Source: Pseudomonas sp. NBRC 111124 (lineage in GTDB: Bacteria; Pseudomonadota; Gammaproteobacteria; Pseudomonadales; Pseudomonadaceae). Taken from it: a stretch of 64,000 nt of DNA. Positions within the stretch are counted from its first letter, which is position 1. Every line of letters starts with the position of its first letter. Position numbers and translations under genes: made by a program. Where the stretch lies: the NCBI RefSeq assembly GCF_001320245.1, contig NZ_BCBA01000047.1:1-64000 (forward strand). The letters are read 5' to 3'. Positions 41,505 to 50,657 of this stretch are shown here, piece by piece. The notes under the pieces are model-generated. The model searched no databases. It saw nothing but the letters and a program-made list of their open reading frames with translations, and had not been told where the DNA came from.

Positions 41505-43292
41505 ATGACTGGCACGGTAGGCGACTTTCTGGTGGAGCGCTTGTATCAGTGGGGGGTGCGGCGCATCTTTGGCTACCCCGGCGATGGCATCAATGGCGTG
41601 TTCGGCGCCCTGAGCCGGGCCAACGGCAAGATCGAATTCATCCAGGCCCGCCACGAAGAAATGGCCGCGTTCATGGCCAGCGCCCACGCCAAGTTCACCG
41701 GCGAACTGGGCGTGTGCATCGCCACCTCCGGCCCCGGTGCCTCGCACCTGCTCACCGGCCTGTACGATGCGCGCATGGACCACCAGCCGGTGCTGGCCAT
41801 CGTCGGCCAGCAGGCACGCGCGGCACTTGGCGGGCACTATCAGCAGGAACTCGACCTGCTGTCGATGTTCAAGGACGTGGCCGGTGCCTTCGTCCAGCAG
41901 GCCTCCACGCCCGAGCAAGTCCGCCACCTGCTTGACCGTGCCGTGCGCACGGCCGTCGGCGAGCGCCGCGTGACTGCGATCATCCTGCCCAACGACCTGC
42001 AGGACCTGCCCTACAGCGAGCCACCCAGGGCCCACGGCACGGTGCATTCCGGCATCGGCTACAGCAAGCCCAAGGTCGTGCCGTTCGACGAGGACCTGCA
42101 GCGCGCTGCCGACGTGCTCAACGCCGGGCGCAAGGTGGCGATCCTGGTCGGTGCAGGCGCGCTGCAGGCCACCGAACAGGTCATTGCGGTGGCCGAAAAG
42201 CTCGGCGCGGGGGTGGCCAAGGCCCTGCTGGGCAAGGCGGTGCTGCCTGACGACCTGCCCTGGGTTACCGGCTCGATCGGCTTGCTCGGCACCGAACCCA
42301 GCTACCAGCTGATGAGCGAATGCGACACCTTGCTGATGATTGGCTCAGGCTTCCCCTATTCCGAATTCCTGCCCAAGGAAGGCCAGGCCCGTGGCGTGCA
42401 GATCGACCTGCAACCCGACATGCTAAGCCTGCGCTACCCGATGGAGGTCAACCTGGTCGGCGATGCCGCGCAAACCCTGCATGCGCTGTTGCCACTGCTG
42501 GAGCACAAGGCTGACCGGCGCTGGCGTGACAAGGTCGAGGGCTGGCGGGCGCGCTGGGACAAGACCCTGGCAAAACGCGCCTTGGTCAAGGCCGAGCCGA
42601 TCAACCCGCAGCGCGTGGTGCACGAGCTTTCTCCGCGCTTGCCTGAGCATGCCATCATCAGCAGCGACTCCGGCTCCTGCGCCAACTGGTTCGCCCGTGA
42701 TCTGCAAATCCGCCAGGGCATGCAGTGTTCGCTGTCCGGCGGCCTGGCCAGCATGGGCGCAGCAGTGCCCTATGCGATCGCCGCCAAGTTCGCTCACCCG
42801 CAACGCGCGGTGGTCGCCCTGGTCGGCGACGGCGCCATGCAGATGAGCAACCTGGCCGAGCTGATCACCGTGGCCAAGTACTGGCAGCAGTGGGACAACC
42901 CGCAGTGGATCTGCGCGGTGTTCAACAACGAGGACCTCAACCAGGTCACCTGGGAGCAGCGGGTCATGGAGGGCGACCCGAAGTTCGAAGCTTCGCAATC
43001 GATACCCGATGTGCCCTATCACCTGTTCGCCATTTCCATCGGCCTGCAAGGCATCTACGTAGAGCGCGAAGAGGATATCGCAGGCGCCTGGGAACGGGCC
43101 TTGGCCGCCGACCGCCCGGTGCTGATCGAATTCAAGACCGACCCCAACGTGCCGCCGCTGCCGCCGCATATCAAGCTGGAGCAGGCGAAGAAGTTCGCCA
43201 GCACCTTGCTGCAAGGTGACCCGGACCAGGCCGGGGTCATCGTGCAGACCGCCAAACAAGTGCTCAGCTCGGTATTGCCCGGCAAAAAATGA
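41505..43292 (+). CDS. Thiamine-diphosphate-dependent enzyme (pyruvate oxidase-like)
   Basis: Protein of 595 residues with the three-domain ThDP fold. The N-terminal domain has GYPGDGINGVFGAL and the ThDP-activating Glu in IQARHEEMAAFMA. The C-terminal domain has the cofactor motif GDGAMQMSNL...FNNEDLNQ. Closest to PoxB/acetolactate-synthase-like enzymes that decarboxylate 2-oxoacids. It lacks the long C-terminal membrane helix typical of PoxB, as far as I can see. Twenty bases downstream begins a molybdenum aldehyde oxidoreductase, suggesting decarboxylation followed by aldehyde oxidation. The start is the ATG at 41505 with GGGAG upstream. Confidence 0.85.
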   Translation: MTGTVGDFLVERLYQWGVRRIFGYPGDGINGVFGALSRANGKIEFIQARHEEMAAFMASAHAKFTGELGVCIATSGPGASHLLTGLYDARMDHQPVLAIVGQQARAALGGHYQQELDLLSMFKDVAGAFVQQASTPEQVRHLLDRAVRTAVGERRVTAIILPNDLQDLPYSEPPRAHGTVHSGIGYSKPKVVPFDEDLQRAADVLNAGRKVAILVGAGALQATEQVIAVAEKLGAGVAKALLGKAVLPDDLPWVTGSIGLLGTEPSYQLMSECDTLLMIGSGFPYSEFLPKEGQARGVQIDLQPDMLSLRYPMEVNLVGDAAQTLHALLPLLEHKADRRWRDKVEGWRARWDKTLAKRALVKAEPINPQRVVHELSPRLPEHAIISSDSGSCANWFARDLQIRQGMQCSLSGGLASMGAAVPYAIAAKFAHPQRAVVALVGDGAMQMSNLAELITVAKYWQQWDNPQWICAVFNNEDLNQVTWEQRVMEGDPKFEASQSIPDVPYHLFAISIGLQGIYVEREEDIAGAWERALAADRPVLIEFKTDPNVPPLPPHIKLEQAKKFASTLLQGDPDQAGVIVQTAKQVLSSVLPGKK

Positions 43293-43311
43293 CCCACCGT
43301 GAGGACCTCCC

Positions 43312-43818
43312 ATGCGTGCAATCACTCCCGAAGACGCCCAGGCGCACCCCATAAGCCTGACATTGAACGGGCAGGCCCGCTCGCTGCAGGTCCTGCCCTG
43401 GACGACGCTGCTGGACCTGCTGCGCGAACAGCTGGACCTGACCGGCACCAAGAAAGGCTGCGACCACGGCCAGTGCGGCGCGTGTACCGTGTTGCGGGAC
43501 GGCCGGCGGGTGAATGCCTGCCTGACCCTGGCGGTCATGTGCGACGGCGCCGAGCTGGTCACCATCGAAGGGCTGGCCAATGGCGATCAGCTGCACCCCA
43601 TGCAACGTGCCTTCATCACCCACGACGCGTTCCAGTGCGGCTATTGCACCCCCGGGCAAATCTGCTCGGCCATCGGCCTTGCCCACGAAGGGCGGGCCAG
43701 CAGCCGCGAAGCCATACGCGAGCAAATGAGTGGCAACCTGTGCCGCTGCGGCGCCTACGGCAATATCGTCGCCGCCGTTGAAGAAGCCCTGCCGCTGATA
43801 CCGGGGGTGCCCAAATGA
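43312..43818 (+). CDS. Molybdenum hydroxylase [2Fe-2S] subunit (PaoA/XdhC-like)
   Basis: Protein of 168 residues. Plant-type [2Fe-2S] motif CDHGQCGACTVL with Cys50, Cys55, Cys58 and Cys70, then the alpha-helical [2Fe-2S] domain with CGYCTPGQICS and NLCRCGAYGNI. No Tat signal, unlike E. coli PaoA, so the complex may be cytoplasmic. Overlaps the FAD-subunit gene by ATGA. Confidence 0.9.
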   Translation: MRAITPEDAQAHPISLTLNGQARSLQVLPWTTLLDLLREQLDLTGTKKGCDHGQCGACTVLRDGRRVNACLTLAVMCDGAELVTIEGLANGDQLHPMQRAFITHDAFQCGYCTPGQICSAIGLAHEGRASSREAIREQMSGNLCRCGAYGNIVAAVEEALPLIPGVPK

Positions 43819-44816
43819 GCCCGTTCAGTTACCACAAACCTGCCTCCGTGAGCGAAGCCATCAACCTCGCCGGACCGTCGACACGGTTCATTGCCGGTGG
43901 CACCAATCTGCTCGACCTGATGAAAGAGAACGTGGTGCGTCCGCAGCACCTGGTCGACATCACAGGCTTGGCGCTCAAGGCCATCGAAGCGACGGCAACC
44001 GGCGGCTTGCGCATCGGCGCACTGGTCAGCAATGCCGAGCTGGCCTGGCACCCGCTGATCGAGCAAGGCTACCCACTGCTGTCGCAGGCGATCCTGGCCG
44101 GTGCCTCGCCGCAATTGCGGAACATGGCCAGCACCGCTGGCAACTTGCTTCAGCGCACACGCTGCTATTACTTCTACGACACTGGCACCCCCTGCAACAA
44201 ACGCGAGCCCGGCAGTGGTTGCCCGGCGCGAACGGGCCTGAACCGGATCCACGCGATCCTCGGCGCCAGCGATGCCTGTGTCGCTACCCACCCTTCTGAC
44301 ATGTGCGTCGCCTTGGCGGCACTGGAGGCCGTGGTGCATGTGCAGGGCCGGGGCGGTGAGCGCCAGATCGCTTTCGCAGACTTCCACCGGCTGCCCGGTA
44401 ACGCACCGGAACGCGATAACCAGCTGGCCGATGACGAGCTGATCACCGCCGTCGAGTTGCCGCCGCCCACGTTCGCGGCGCACTGCAAGTACCTGAAGAT
44501 CCGTGACCGTGCGTCCTATGCCTTCGCCTTGGTATCGGTCGCGGCAGCCCTGCAGATCGAGGGCGGCATGATTAAGGACGCCCGCCTTGCGCTCGGCGGC
44601 GTGGCGCACAAGCCGTGGCGGCAACCCGCCGCTGAGCAGGCATTGCAAGGCCAGAGGCCTTCGCAGGCAGTGTTCACGCAGGCGGCCGATGCGTTGCTGC
44701 AAGGCGCGCGTCCGCTCAGTCAAAACGCTTTCAAGGTTGCCCTCGCGCACCGAGCCATCATCCGTGCGCTCAGCGAGGCAGCCTTGGGTACAGCACACGT
44801 TGGAGCCCTGCCATGA
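43815..44816 (+). CDS. Molybdenum hydroxylase FAD subunit with an extra Cys cluster (PaoB-like)
   Basis: Protein of 333 residues of the CO-dehydrogenase/xanthine-dehydrogenase flavoprotein family. FAD-binding: FIAGGTNLLDLMKENV and ASPQLRNMASTAGNLLQRTRC. The insert RCYYFYDTGTPCNKREPGSGC and GASDAC holds four cysteines like the [4Fe-4S] site that distinguishes PaoB of E. coli. This supports the periplasmic-aldehyde-oxidoreductase subfamily over xanthine dehydrogenase. Overlaps both neighbours. Confidence 0.88.
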   Translation: MSPFSYHKPASVSEAINLAGPSTRFIAGGTNLLDLMKENVVRPQHLVDITGLALKAIEATATGGLRIGALVSNAELAWHPLIEQGYPLLSQAILAGASPQLRNMASTAGNLLQRTRCYYFYDTGTPCNKREPGSGCPARTGLNRIHAILGASDACVATHPSDMCVALAALEAVVHVQGRGGERQIAFADFHRLPGNAPERDNQLADDELITAVELPPPTFAAHCKYLKIRDRASYAFALVSVAAALQIEGGMIKDARLALGGVAHKPWRQPAAEQALQGQRPSQAVFTQAADALLQGARPLSQNAFKVALAHRAIIRALSEAALGTAHVGALP

Positions 44817-47014
44817 ACAGCCTGACACCCCTTGTCGGCCAACCCCTGGACCGCGTGGATGGCGTGGCCAAGGTCACCGGCCAGGCGCGCTATGCCGGTG
44901 AATATCCCGGCGCTGGGCTGCTGCACGGCAGCGTCGTGTGCAGCACCATCGCCCGCGGTCGAGTGCTCGCCATCGACAGCAGCGAAGCCATGAAAGTACC
45001 CGGCGTCATAGCTGTGCTGGACCACCTCCATCGCCCGCGGGTGTCCAGCTATGACGACGACTACAGCGACGCAGACTCTGCAGAGGGCGCGCCCTTTCGT
45101 CCATTGTTCAATGATCGCGTGCTGTACAGCGGGCAACCGCTGGCGCTGGTCGTTGCCGAGAACCTTGAACTGGCCCGCTACGCAGGCTCGCGGGTCAAGA
45201 TCACCTACAGCGAAGAGCCGCACCAGACAGACCTGCTGGCCGCACTCGAACAGAGCCATGAGGCCCCAGCCGAAACACCAGCGCCGCGTGGCGACTTCGC
45301 CGGGCAATTCGCCCTGGCGCCCGTGAAAGTCGATGCGACCTACCAGACCGCCAATGAGCATCACAACCCCATGGAACCCCATGCGTCGACCGTCTTTTAC
45401 AAGGCCGGCGATACCTTGGAGATTCACGACAAGACCCAGGGCACGCAAAACTGCCAGGATTATGTGCACAAAGTGTTCGGCCTGCCCAAGGACAAGGTCC
45501 GGGTACTGGCTGCTTACGTCGGCGGCGCCTTCGGCTCCGGGTTGCGCCCGCAATATCAGCTGCCCCTGGCCGTGATGGCGGCACTGCAATTGAAACGGTC
45601 GGTGCGGGTGACGCTTACCCGCCAGCAGATGTTCACCTTTGGCTACCGGCCACGCACGCAGCAGCGCCTGCGTCTGGGTGCGAGCGCCGATGGCCGGTTG
45701 CTGGCGATCGCCCATGACGCCATCGGCCAGACATCACGCTTCGAGGATTTCACAGAGCACCTGGTGGAATGGAGCGGCATGCTTTACCGCTGCGACAACG
45801 TCGCGCTGAGCTATCGCCTTACGCCCCTGGACGTATACACCCCGCTGGACATGCGTGCGCCCGGTGCAGGCTCCGGCGTACTTGCGTTGGAATGCGCGAT
45901 GGATGAACTGGCCTGTGCGCTGGAACTTGACCCTGTGCAACTGCGCCGGGTCAATTTCACCGACGAAAACGGTAATGAAGGCAAGCCCTACTCCAGCAAG
46001 GAACTGCTTGCCTGCTACGACCAGGGCGCCGCGCGCTTCGGTTGGGAGAAACGCGATGCCACACCGCGCAGCATGCGCAAGGGCAGGCAACTGACCGGGT
46101 GGGGCATGGCGGGCGGGGTCTGGGAAGCCATGCAGATGAAAGCCAGCGCCAAGGCACGGCTGGACGCGCAAGGTCACCTGACCGTCAGCAGCGCGACGAC
46201 CGATATCGGCACCGGCACCTACACCGTCATGACCCAGATCGCTGCCGACGCCATTGGCCTGCCGGTGGCGGACGTCACCTTCCTGCTGGGCGACTCCTCA
46301 TTGCCCACCGCGCCGCTGCAGGGTGGCTCGTTTACCGTCTCATCGGTGGGTTCGGCAGTCCAGCAAGCGTGCCAGATCCTGCGCAGCAAGATACTGGAGC
46401 GTGCACGCCTGGCCTATCCAGCGCTGGCCGGGCTGCCTGGCGAAGCCATCAGCTTCGCCGACGGTCACCTTCAATTCGGCAATCAGCGCATCGCACTTCG
46501 CGACATTGCCGCCAACGCTGCCGAGGGCTTTTTGGAGGTTCAGATCGAGGCTCAACCCAGCGCCAAGCGTGAGCCGTTCTCAAGCGCGACCCATTCGGCA
46601 GTCTTTGTCGAAGTGCAAGTAGATGAGGATCTGGGTTCGATCAGCGTCACCCGGGTAGTCACTGCCGTGGCAGCAGGACGCGTGGTCAATCCAAAAACGG
46701 CTCGCAGCCAGATACTGGGCGGTGTGGTGTGGGGGGTGGGCATGGCCCTGCATGAACAGGCGCAAGCTGACCACGCGCTAGGCCGGATCCTCAATCACAA
46801 CTTGGCCGAGTACCACATACCGGTGAACGCCGATGTCGCTGATATCGAGGTGATTTTCGTCGACGAACAGGACGATATCGTCAATGAACTCGGTTCAAAA
46901 GGCGTCGGCGAGATCGGCGTGGTCGGCGTGGCGGCGGCTGTCGCCAATGCGATCTACCACGCCACGGGTAAACGCGTGCGGGAGTTCCCGATAACCCTCG
47001 ACAAGCTGCTGTAA
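44813..47014 (+). CDS. Molybdenum hydroxylase catalytic subunit (PaoC-like aldehyde oxidoreductase)
   Basis: Protein of 733 residues binding the molybdopterin cofactor, matching PaoC in length (about 732). It has LDRVDGVAKVTGQARYAGE, AYVGGAFGSG, APGAGSGVLALECAMDELA and the catalytic Glu in GSKGVGEIGVVG near the C-terminus. It oxidises aldehydes (aromatic or aliphatic) to acids. No XdhC/PaoD chaperone gene follows in the operon; it must act from elsewhere. It ends two bases before the convergent exonuclease gene. Confidence 0.9.
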   Translation: MNSLTPLVGQPLDRVDGVAKVTGQARYAGEYPGAGLLHGSVVCSTIARGRVLAIDSSEAMKVPGVIAVLDHLHRPRVSSYDDDYSDADSAEGAPFRPLFNDRVLYSGQPLALVVAENLELARYAGSRVKITYSEEPHQTDLLAALEQSHEAPAETPAPRGDFAGQFALAPVKVDATYQTANEHHNPMEPHASTVFYKAGDTLEIHDKTQGTQNCQDYVHKVFGLPKDKVRVLAAYVGGAFGSGLRPQYQLPLAVMAALQLKRSVRVTLTRQQMFTFGYRPRTQQRLRLGASADGRLLAIAHDAIGQTSRFEDFTEHLVEWSGMLYRCDNVALSYRLTPLDVYTPLDMRAPGAGSGVLALECAMDELACALELDPVQLRRVNFTDENGNEGKPYSSKELLACYDQGAARFGWEKRDATPRSMRKGRQLTGWGMAGGVWEAMQMKASAKARLDAQGHLTVSSATTDIGTGTYTVMTQIAADAIGLPVADVTFLLGDSSLPTAPLQGGSFTVSSVGSAVQQACQILRSKILERARLAYPALAGLPGEAISFADGHLQFGNQRIALRDIAANAAEGFLEVQIEAQPSAKREPFSSATHSAVFVEVQVDEDLGSISVTRVVTAVAAGRVVNPKTARSQILGGVVWGVGMALHEQAQADHALGRILNHNLAEYHIPVNADVADIEVIFVDEQDDIVNELGSKGVGEIGVVGVAAAVANAIYHATGKRVREFPITLDKLL

Positions 47015-47015
47015 T

Positions 47016-47807
47016 TCAACGTTTGCGGCTACTCAGCTCGATCCATACCGGCGCGTGGTCACTGGCCTTGGCTTCGTTACGCACCCAGGCGTCGACGCCG
47101 GCCCGCTTCAGGTAAGGGGCAAGTTCCGGGTTAAGCAACAGGTGGTCGATGCGCAACCCGGCGTTGCGCGCCCAGTGATTACGGAAGTAATCCCAGAACG
47201 TGTACACGCGCTCGTCGGGGTGCAGATGGCGAATGGCATCGACCCAGCCTTGGTCAAGCAGCTGCTGGTAGCACGCCCGCGACTCGGGCTGCAGCAGCGC
47301 GTCCTTCAGCCAAGAGCGTGGGTTGTAGATGTCCATGTCGGTGGGGACCACGTTGAAGTCGCCCGCCAGCAGCGTCGGGTGGCCGCTGGCGTATAGCCCT
47401 TTGGCATGCTCGATCAGGCATTCGAACCAACGCAGCTTGTAGTCGAACTTCGGCCCTGGCTGCGGGTTGCCGTTGGGCAGGTACAGGCAGGCCACCAGCA
47501 CGCCATGCACGGCGGCTTCCAGATAGCGGCTCTGGGGGTCGTCCTCCATGCCCGGCAAATCCCGGCGTACCTCCAGCGGTTCGCTGCCACGGGCCAGGAT
47601 CGCCACGCCGTTCCATGACGGCTGCCCCTGGTACAGGCAGCCATAGCCTGCCGCCTCCAGGTCCTGGCGAGGGAACTGCGCGTCGGGCGCCTTGAGTTCC
47701 TGAAGGCAGGCGATGTCCGGCTGCTCGCGCTCAAGCCAGGCCAGCAGTGCCGGCAAGCGGCTGCGGATGCCGTTGATATTGAACGTGGCGATCTTCAGCG
47801 CTTTCAT
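47016..47807 (-). CDS. xthA: Exodeoxyribonuclease III
   Basis: DNA-repair endonuclease/exonuclease of 263 residues. ATFNINGIRSR (Asn), CLQELKAPD (metal Glu), LAGDFNVVPTDMD, LRIDHLLL and ASDHAPVWI form the AP-endonuclease active site. It cleaves abasic sites and trims 3' ends. Overlaps the small acidic gene upstream by ATGA. Pseudomonads often have more than one copy, so this could be an accessory xthA. Confidence 0.92.
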   Translation of the reverse strand: MKALKIATFNINGIRSRLPALLAWLEREQPDIACLQELKAPDAQFPRQDLEAAGYGCLYQGQPSWNGVAILARGSEPLEVRRDLPGMEDDPQSRYLEAAVHGVLVACLYLPNGNPQPGPKFDYKLRWFECLIEHAKGLYASGHPTLLAGDFNVVPTDMDIYNPRSWLKDALLQPESRACYQQLLDQGWVDAIRHLHPDERVYTFWDYFRNHWARNAGLRIDHLLLNPELAPYLKRAGVDAWVRNEAKASDHAPVWIELSSRKR

Positions 47808-48046
47808 GCGTCCGGGTCGCTCACGTGGGCTTGCACGGCATCCTCCAGCGCATGGACATGGGCGTCATCGGCCAGCGCCTTGAGCGCCAGCCAGTCGTCC
47901 CAGTCGATGGCGCCATCGTCGCGCAGCGCCTCGGCGGTGCGAACCAGTTCATGGTGGTAGGCATCCGGCGACTCGCGGCGATAGCTGATGTCGTCGTACT
48001 GCGCGTACCAGGCCTCAAGCTCGGGGATGCTGCGTTCGATGCTCAT
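47804..48046 (-). CDS. Small acidic protein
   Basis: An 80-residue acidic protein rich in Asp, Ala and Trp (ELEAWYAQYDDISYRRESPDAY; AIDWDDWLALKALADDAHVHALEDAV). No known domain. The ATG ends at 48046, and the gene begins within the 3' end of the MFS gene (32-base overlap). Its stop overlaps the xthA start. Confidence 0.6.
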   Translation of the reverse strand: MSIERSIPELEAWYAQYDDISYRRESPDAYHHELVRTAEALRDDGAIDWDDWLALKALADDAHVHALEDAVQAHVSDPDA

Positions 48047-49418
48047 GGGTGACGCTCCTCGCTGTGCCCTTTGCATGTATGAGCCCTGCCGTATGGCAAC
48101 GTTCAACCGCAGCGTCGCTGTCATCCTTTTCATCGATCTGCGCCATGCTCAAGCCTGATGTTTCACGCAGCATCAGCGAACACACCGCGACCAGCGCCAG
48201 CGCCGCTGCCCCGTACAGCGCCACGCCCGACGGGTTGTGGTCGGTGAGGATCAGGATCGCCGTGGCGATGCTCGACGCCGTGCCGCCGCCCAGTGCTGCG
48301 CCAATCTGGTAGCTGGCGGAAATCCCCGAATAGCGCATGCTGCGCGGGAACTGCTCGCCCAGGAAAGCCGGGATCGGGCCCTGGGTGGCGCCCATCAGCA
48401 GGCCGGTCAGGCAATAGGCGCACAAAGCGATGGCGAAGCTCTTCAAACCCACCAGCGCGAAGAACGCGAACAACCCCATGGCCATGACCACCGCGCCAAA
48501 AACCATCACCACGCGCCGGCCCAGGCAGTCCGACAGGTAGCCGAACAGCGGCGCCGAGAACACGATGGCCACCGACAGCGCCAGGTCGAACATCAGCGCC
48601 TGGGTACTGCCAAACCCGACCTGCGTGGCATAAGTGAGGAAAAAGGTGCTGCCGATATAGGCGATGGTGCAGTAACCAAAGGCGATCCCGGTGCACAGCA
48701 GCAGCTGCCGTGGGCGCCGGCGCAGGGCCTCGGCCAGCGGTGCGCGCGCAGGTTTGGCCTCAGCTGCAATGGCCGTTGCCGGCGCCTTCAGCCGGGCGTA
48801 CAGGCCGATCAGCACCAGGGTGCCGCCCAGCCAGAACGGAATGCGCCAGGCAAAATCGACCAGGTTGTCGTTGAAGGCCGCGCTGACGATGGCGAACACC
48901 GCAGCCCCGAAAATGCCGCCGACGCCGATGCCCATGCTGGTGAAACTGCCCCACAGGCCGCGCAGCCCAGGGGGTGCCGACTCGATGCCGAACAGCGCGG
49001 CGCCGCCCCACTCGCCACCCGCGGCAAAGCCCTGGATCAGGCGCAGCAGCACCAGCAGGATCGGTGCGGCCACGCCGACGCTGGCATGCCCGGGCAGGCA
49101 GCCGATGAGGAAGGTGCTCAGGCCCATCAGCAGCAAGGTGCTGACCAGCACCTTCTGCCGGCCGATGCGGTCACCGAAGTGGCCGAATACCAGGCCGCCC
49201 AGCGGGCGGGCGAGAAAGCCCGCGCCGAAGGCACTGAACGCCACCAGGGTAGCGGTCAGGGGGTCCATCTGCGGGAAGAACACCTGGGGAAACACCAGCG
49301 CGGCGGCGGTGCCATAGATGATGAAGTCGTAGAACTCTAGCGCTGTACCCATGCCGGAAACACAGAAGGTACGGAACGCCGAGCGGGAGGACGCAGGCTG
49401 AGTCTGTTGCGAATGCAT
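48015..49418 (-). CDS. MFS transporter, metabolite:proton symporter (MHS/ProP-like)
   Basis: Inner-membrane carrier of 467 residues with 12 TM segments. MHS features: FCVSGMGTALEFYDFIIYGTAAALVFPQVFFP at the start (ends cited), LARPLGGLVFGHFGDRIGRQKVLV, RLIQGFAAGGEWGGAALFG and YLSDCLGRRVVMV. Relatives carry dicarboxylates, betaines or shikimate. Located 58 bases after the C45 acyltransferase gene, so it may import that enzyme's substrate or product. Confidence 0.88.
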   Translation of the reverse strand: MHSQQTQPASSRSAFRTFCVSGMGTALEFYDFIIYGTAAALVFPQVFFPQMDPLTATLVAFSAFGAGFLARPLGGLVFGHFGDRIGRQKVLVSTLLLMGLSTFLIGCLPGHASVGVAAPILLVLLRLIQGFAAGGEWGGAALFGIESAPPGLRGLWGSFTSMGIGVGGIFGAAVFAIVSAAFNDNLVDFAWRIPFWLGGTLVLIGLYARLKAPATAIAAEAKPARAPLAEALRRRPRQLLLCTGIAFGYCTIAYIGSTFFLTYATQVGFGSTQALMFDLALSVAIVFSAPLFGYLSDCLGRRVVMVFGAVVMAMGLFAFFALVGLKSFAIALCAYCLTGLLMGATQGPIPAFLGEQFPRSMRYSGISASYQIGAALGGGTASSIATAILILTDHNPSGVALYGAAALALVAVCSLMLRETSGLSMAQIDEKDDSDAAVERCHTAGLIHAKGTARSVTHEHRTQHPRA

Positions 49419-49476
49419 TGTTGTTGTTCTCGTTCAGCGGGCGCAGCCAGCCTGGGCAGGCTGCAGCCGGTGTGGC

Positions 49477-50547
49477 TCAGAAGGTTTGGAAGCCGGCCCG
49501 GGCCAGGTGCACGGGGGTGCCGGCGACGTACTCCAGCAGGCAACGTTCGGTATCGATGCCGACGCTGAGCAGGGTTTCCCAGCGCTCGGTGTCGGGCATG
49601 GCCATGTCCGGGTGGAAGCAGATCGGCGCGCTGTCGCCCGCAGCGCCGCACATGGCCTCGGCACGGGCGCGCAGGTCGGCGCTGCCCATCTGGCCGATGA
49701 CCTGCTCCAGGTGGCCAAGGCGGCACTGGGTATCGGCGCGGTCGGCGACCTGCTCGCCCTGGCTCAGCTGCGGGTCGAGGAAGTGGTTGGTGTGCAGCAG
49801 CCAGCCGTCTTCACGGGGCAGCACCAGCGCCGTGCGTTCGGGGCTCAGCTCGATGCTGACCGCGCGCGGGCTGCTGTCGAGGCGGGAGAACACGGTCAGC
49901 ACGGTCGAGGCGCTGACCCGCGCCGAACGGGCCAGTTCGATGGCCTCCTCGACACTGCTGGCCTCCTCCAGCAGGCGCCGGGCGATGGCGTGCACCGGCA
50001 CCCCGCCGCTGTCGTTATCGCTGCTGTGGTGCAGGATATTGAAGTGCAGGCCCAGGCCCTCGCTGTTCACGCCCAGCTTGGCCAGCATGCCGAACTCGCA
50101 GAACAGCTTGACCTGCATGCCGCGCTCGGTGTGCAGCGCCAGCATCAGGCCGTGGGGGCACAGGCTGTCGTGCCAGTCCCAGGTCTGCAGGGTCTGCGGC
50201 GCACGCGGCCCACGGGGGGCGTGCACGGTGGTTGAGCATTCGCTGTGGCGGGTACGGGCAGCGAGCACCTCGGTGCGGGCGTTGAGGCTCGCCAGTTGCC
50301 ACAGTGGCAGGCCGGCGCCGTCGGCCATGCCGACCACTTCCGCGGCCAGGCTCGGGCTCCACGCCTCCAGGGCGGCCAGGCTGTTTTCACCGATGCGCTG
50401 CGCCTCGGCCAGCGACACCCCCACCCGTGGGAAGAAATCCAGGTACAGGGCCGTGGTGGCGCAGATCTGCTCGGCAAAGCGTTCGCCAATCTGGCGGCCG
50501 CGTTCGAGGGGGGTGCGGATATCGGTGACGAAGGTGTGGATCTTCAC
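49477..50547 (-). CDS. C45-family autoproteolytic acyltransferase/amidohydrolase
   Basis: Protein of 356 residues related to acyl-CoA:6-aminopenicillanate acyltransferase. The self-processing site is expected at Cys104 (TRHSE|CSTTV), close to Cys103 of the Penicillium enzyme. QTWDWHDSL and FCEFGMLAKLGVNSEGLGL are family segments. After cleavage the Cys becomes an N-terminal nucleophile for amide cleavage or acyl transfer. The bacterial substrate is unknown; acylated amino acids or beta-lactam-like amides are possible. The start is GTG at 50547 with AGGAG eight bases upstream. Operon with the MHS carrier; a LysR gene lies 110 bases upstream on the same strand. Confidence 0.82.
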   Translation of the reverse strand: MKIHTFVTDIRTPLERGRQIGERFAEQICATTALYLDFFPRVGVSLAEAQRIGENSLAALEAWSPSLAAEVVGMADGAGLPLWQLASLNARTEVLAARTRHSECSTTVHAPRGPRAPQTLQTWDWHDSLCPHGLMLALHTERGMQVKLFCEFGMLAKLGVNSEGLGLHFNILHHSSDNDSGGVPVHAIARRLLEEASSVEEAIELARSARVSASTVLTVFSRLDSSPRAVSIELSPERTALVLPREDGWLLHTNHFLDPQLSQGEQVADRADTQCRLGHLEQVIGQMGSADLRARAEAMCGAAGDSAPICFHPDMAMPDTERWETLLSVGIDTERCLLEYVAGTPVHLARAGFQTF

Positions 50548-50657
50548 TGCGGGAACTCCTGGTACGCGGTGGTCAGGTGACCCGTGCAAGCCTAACCAGC
50601 GTTCCCGCACCGATCATTGCCACAATCCGCACAACTTTTGTGCCGCGGGGGAAAAAC

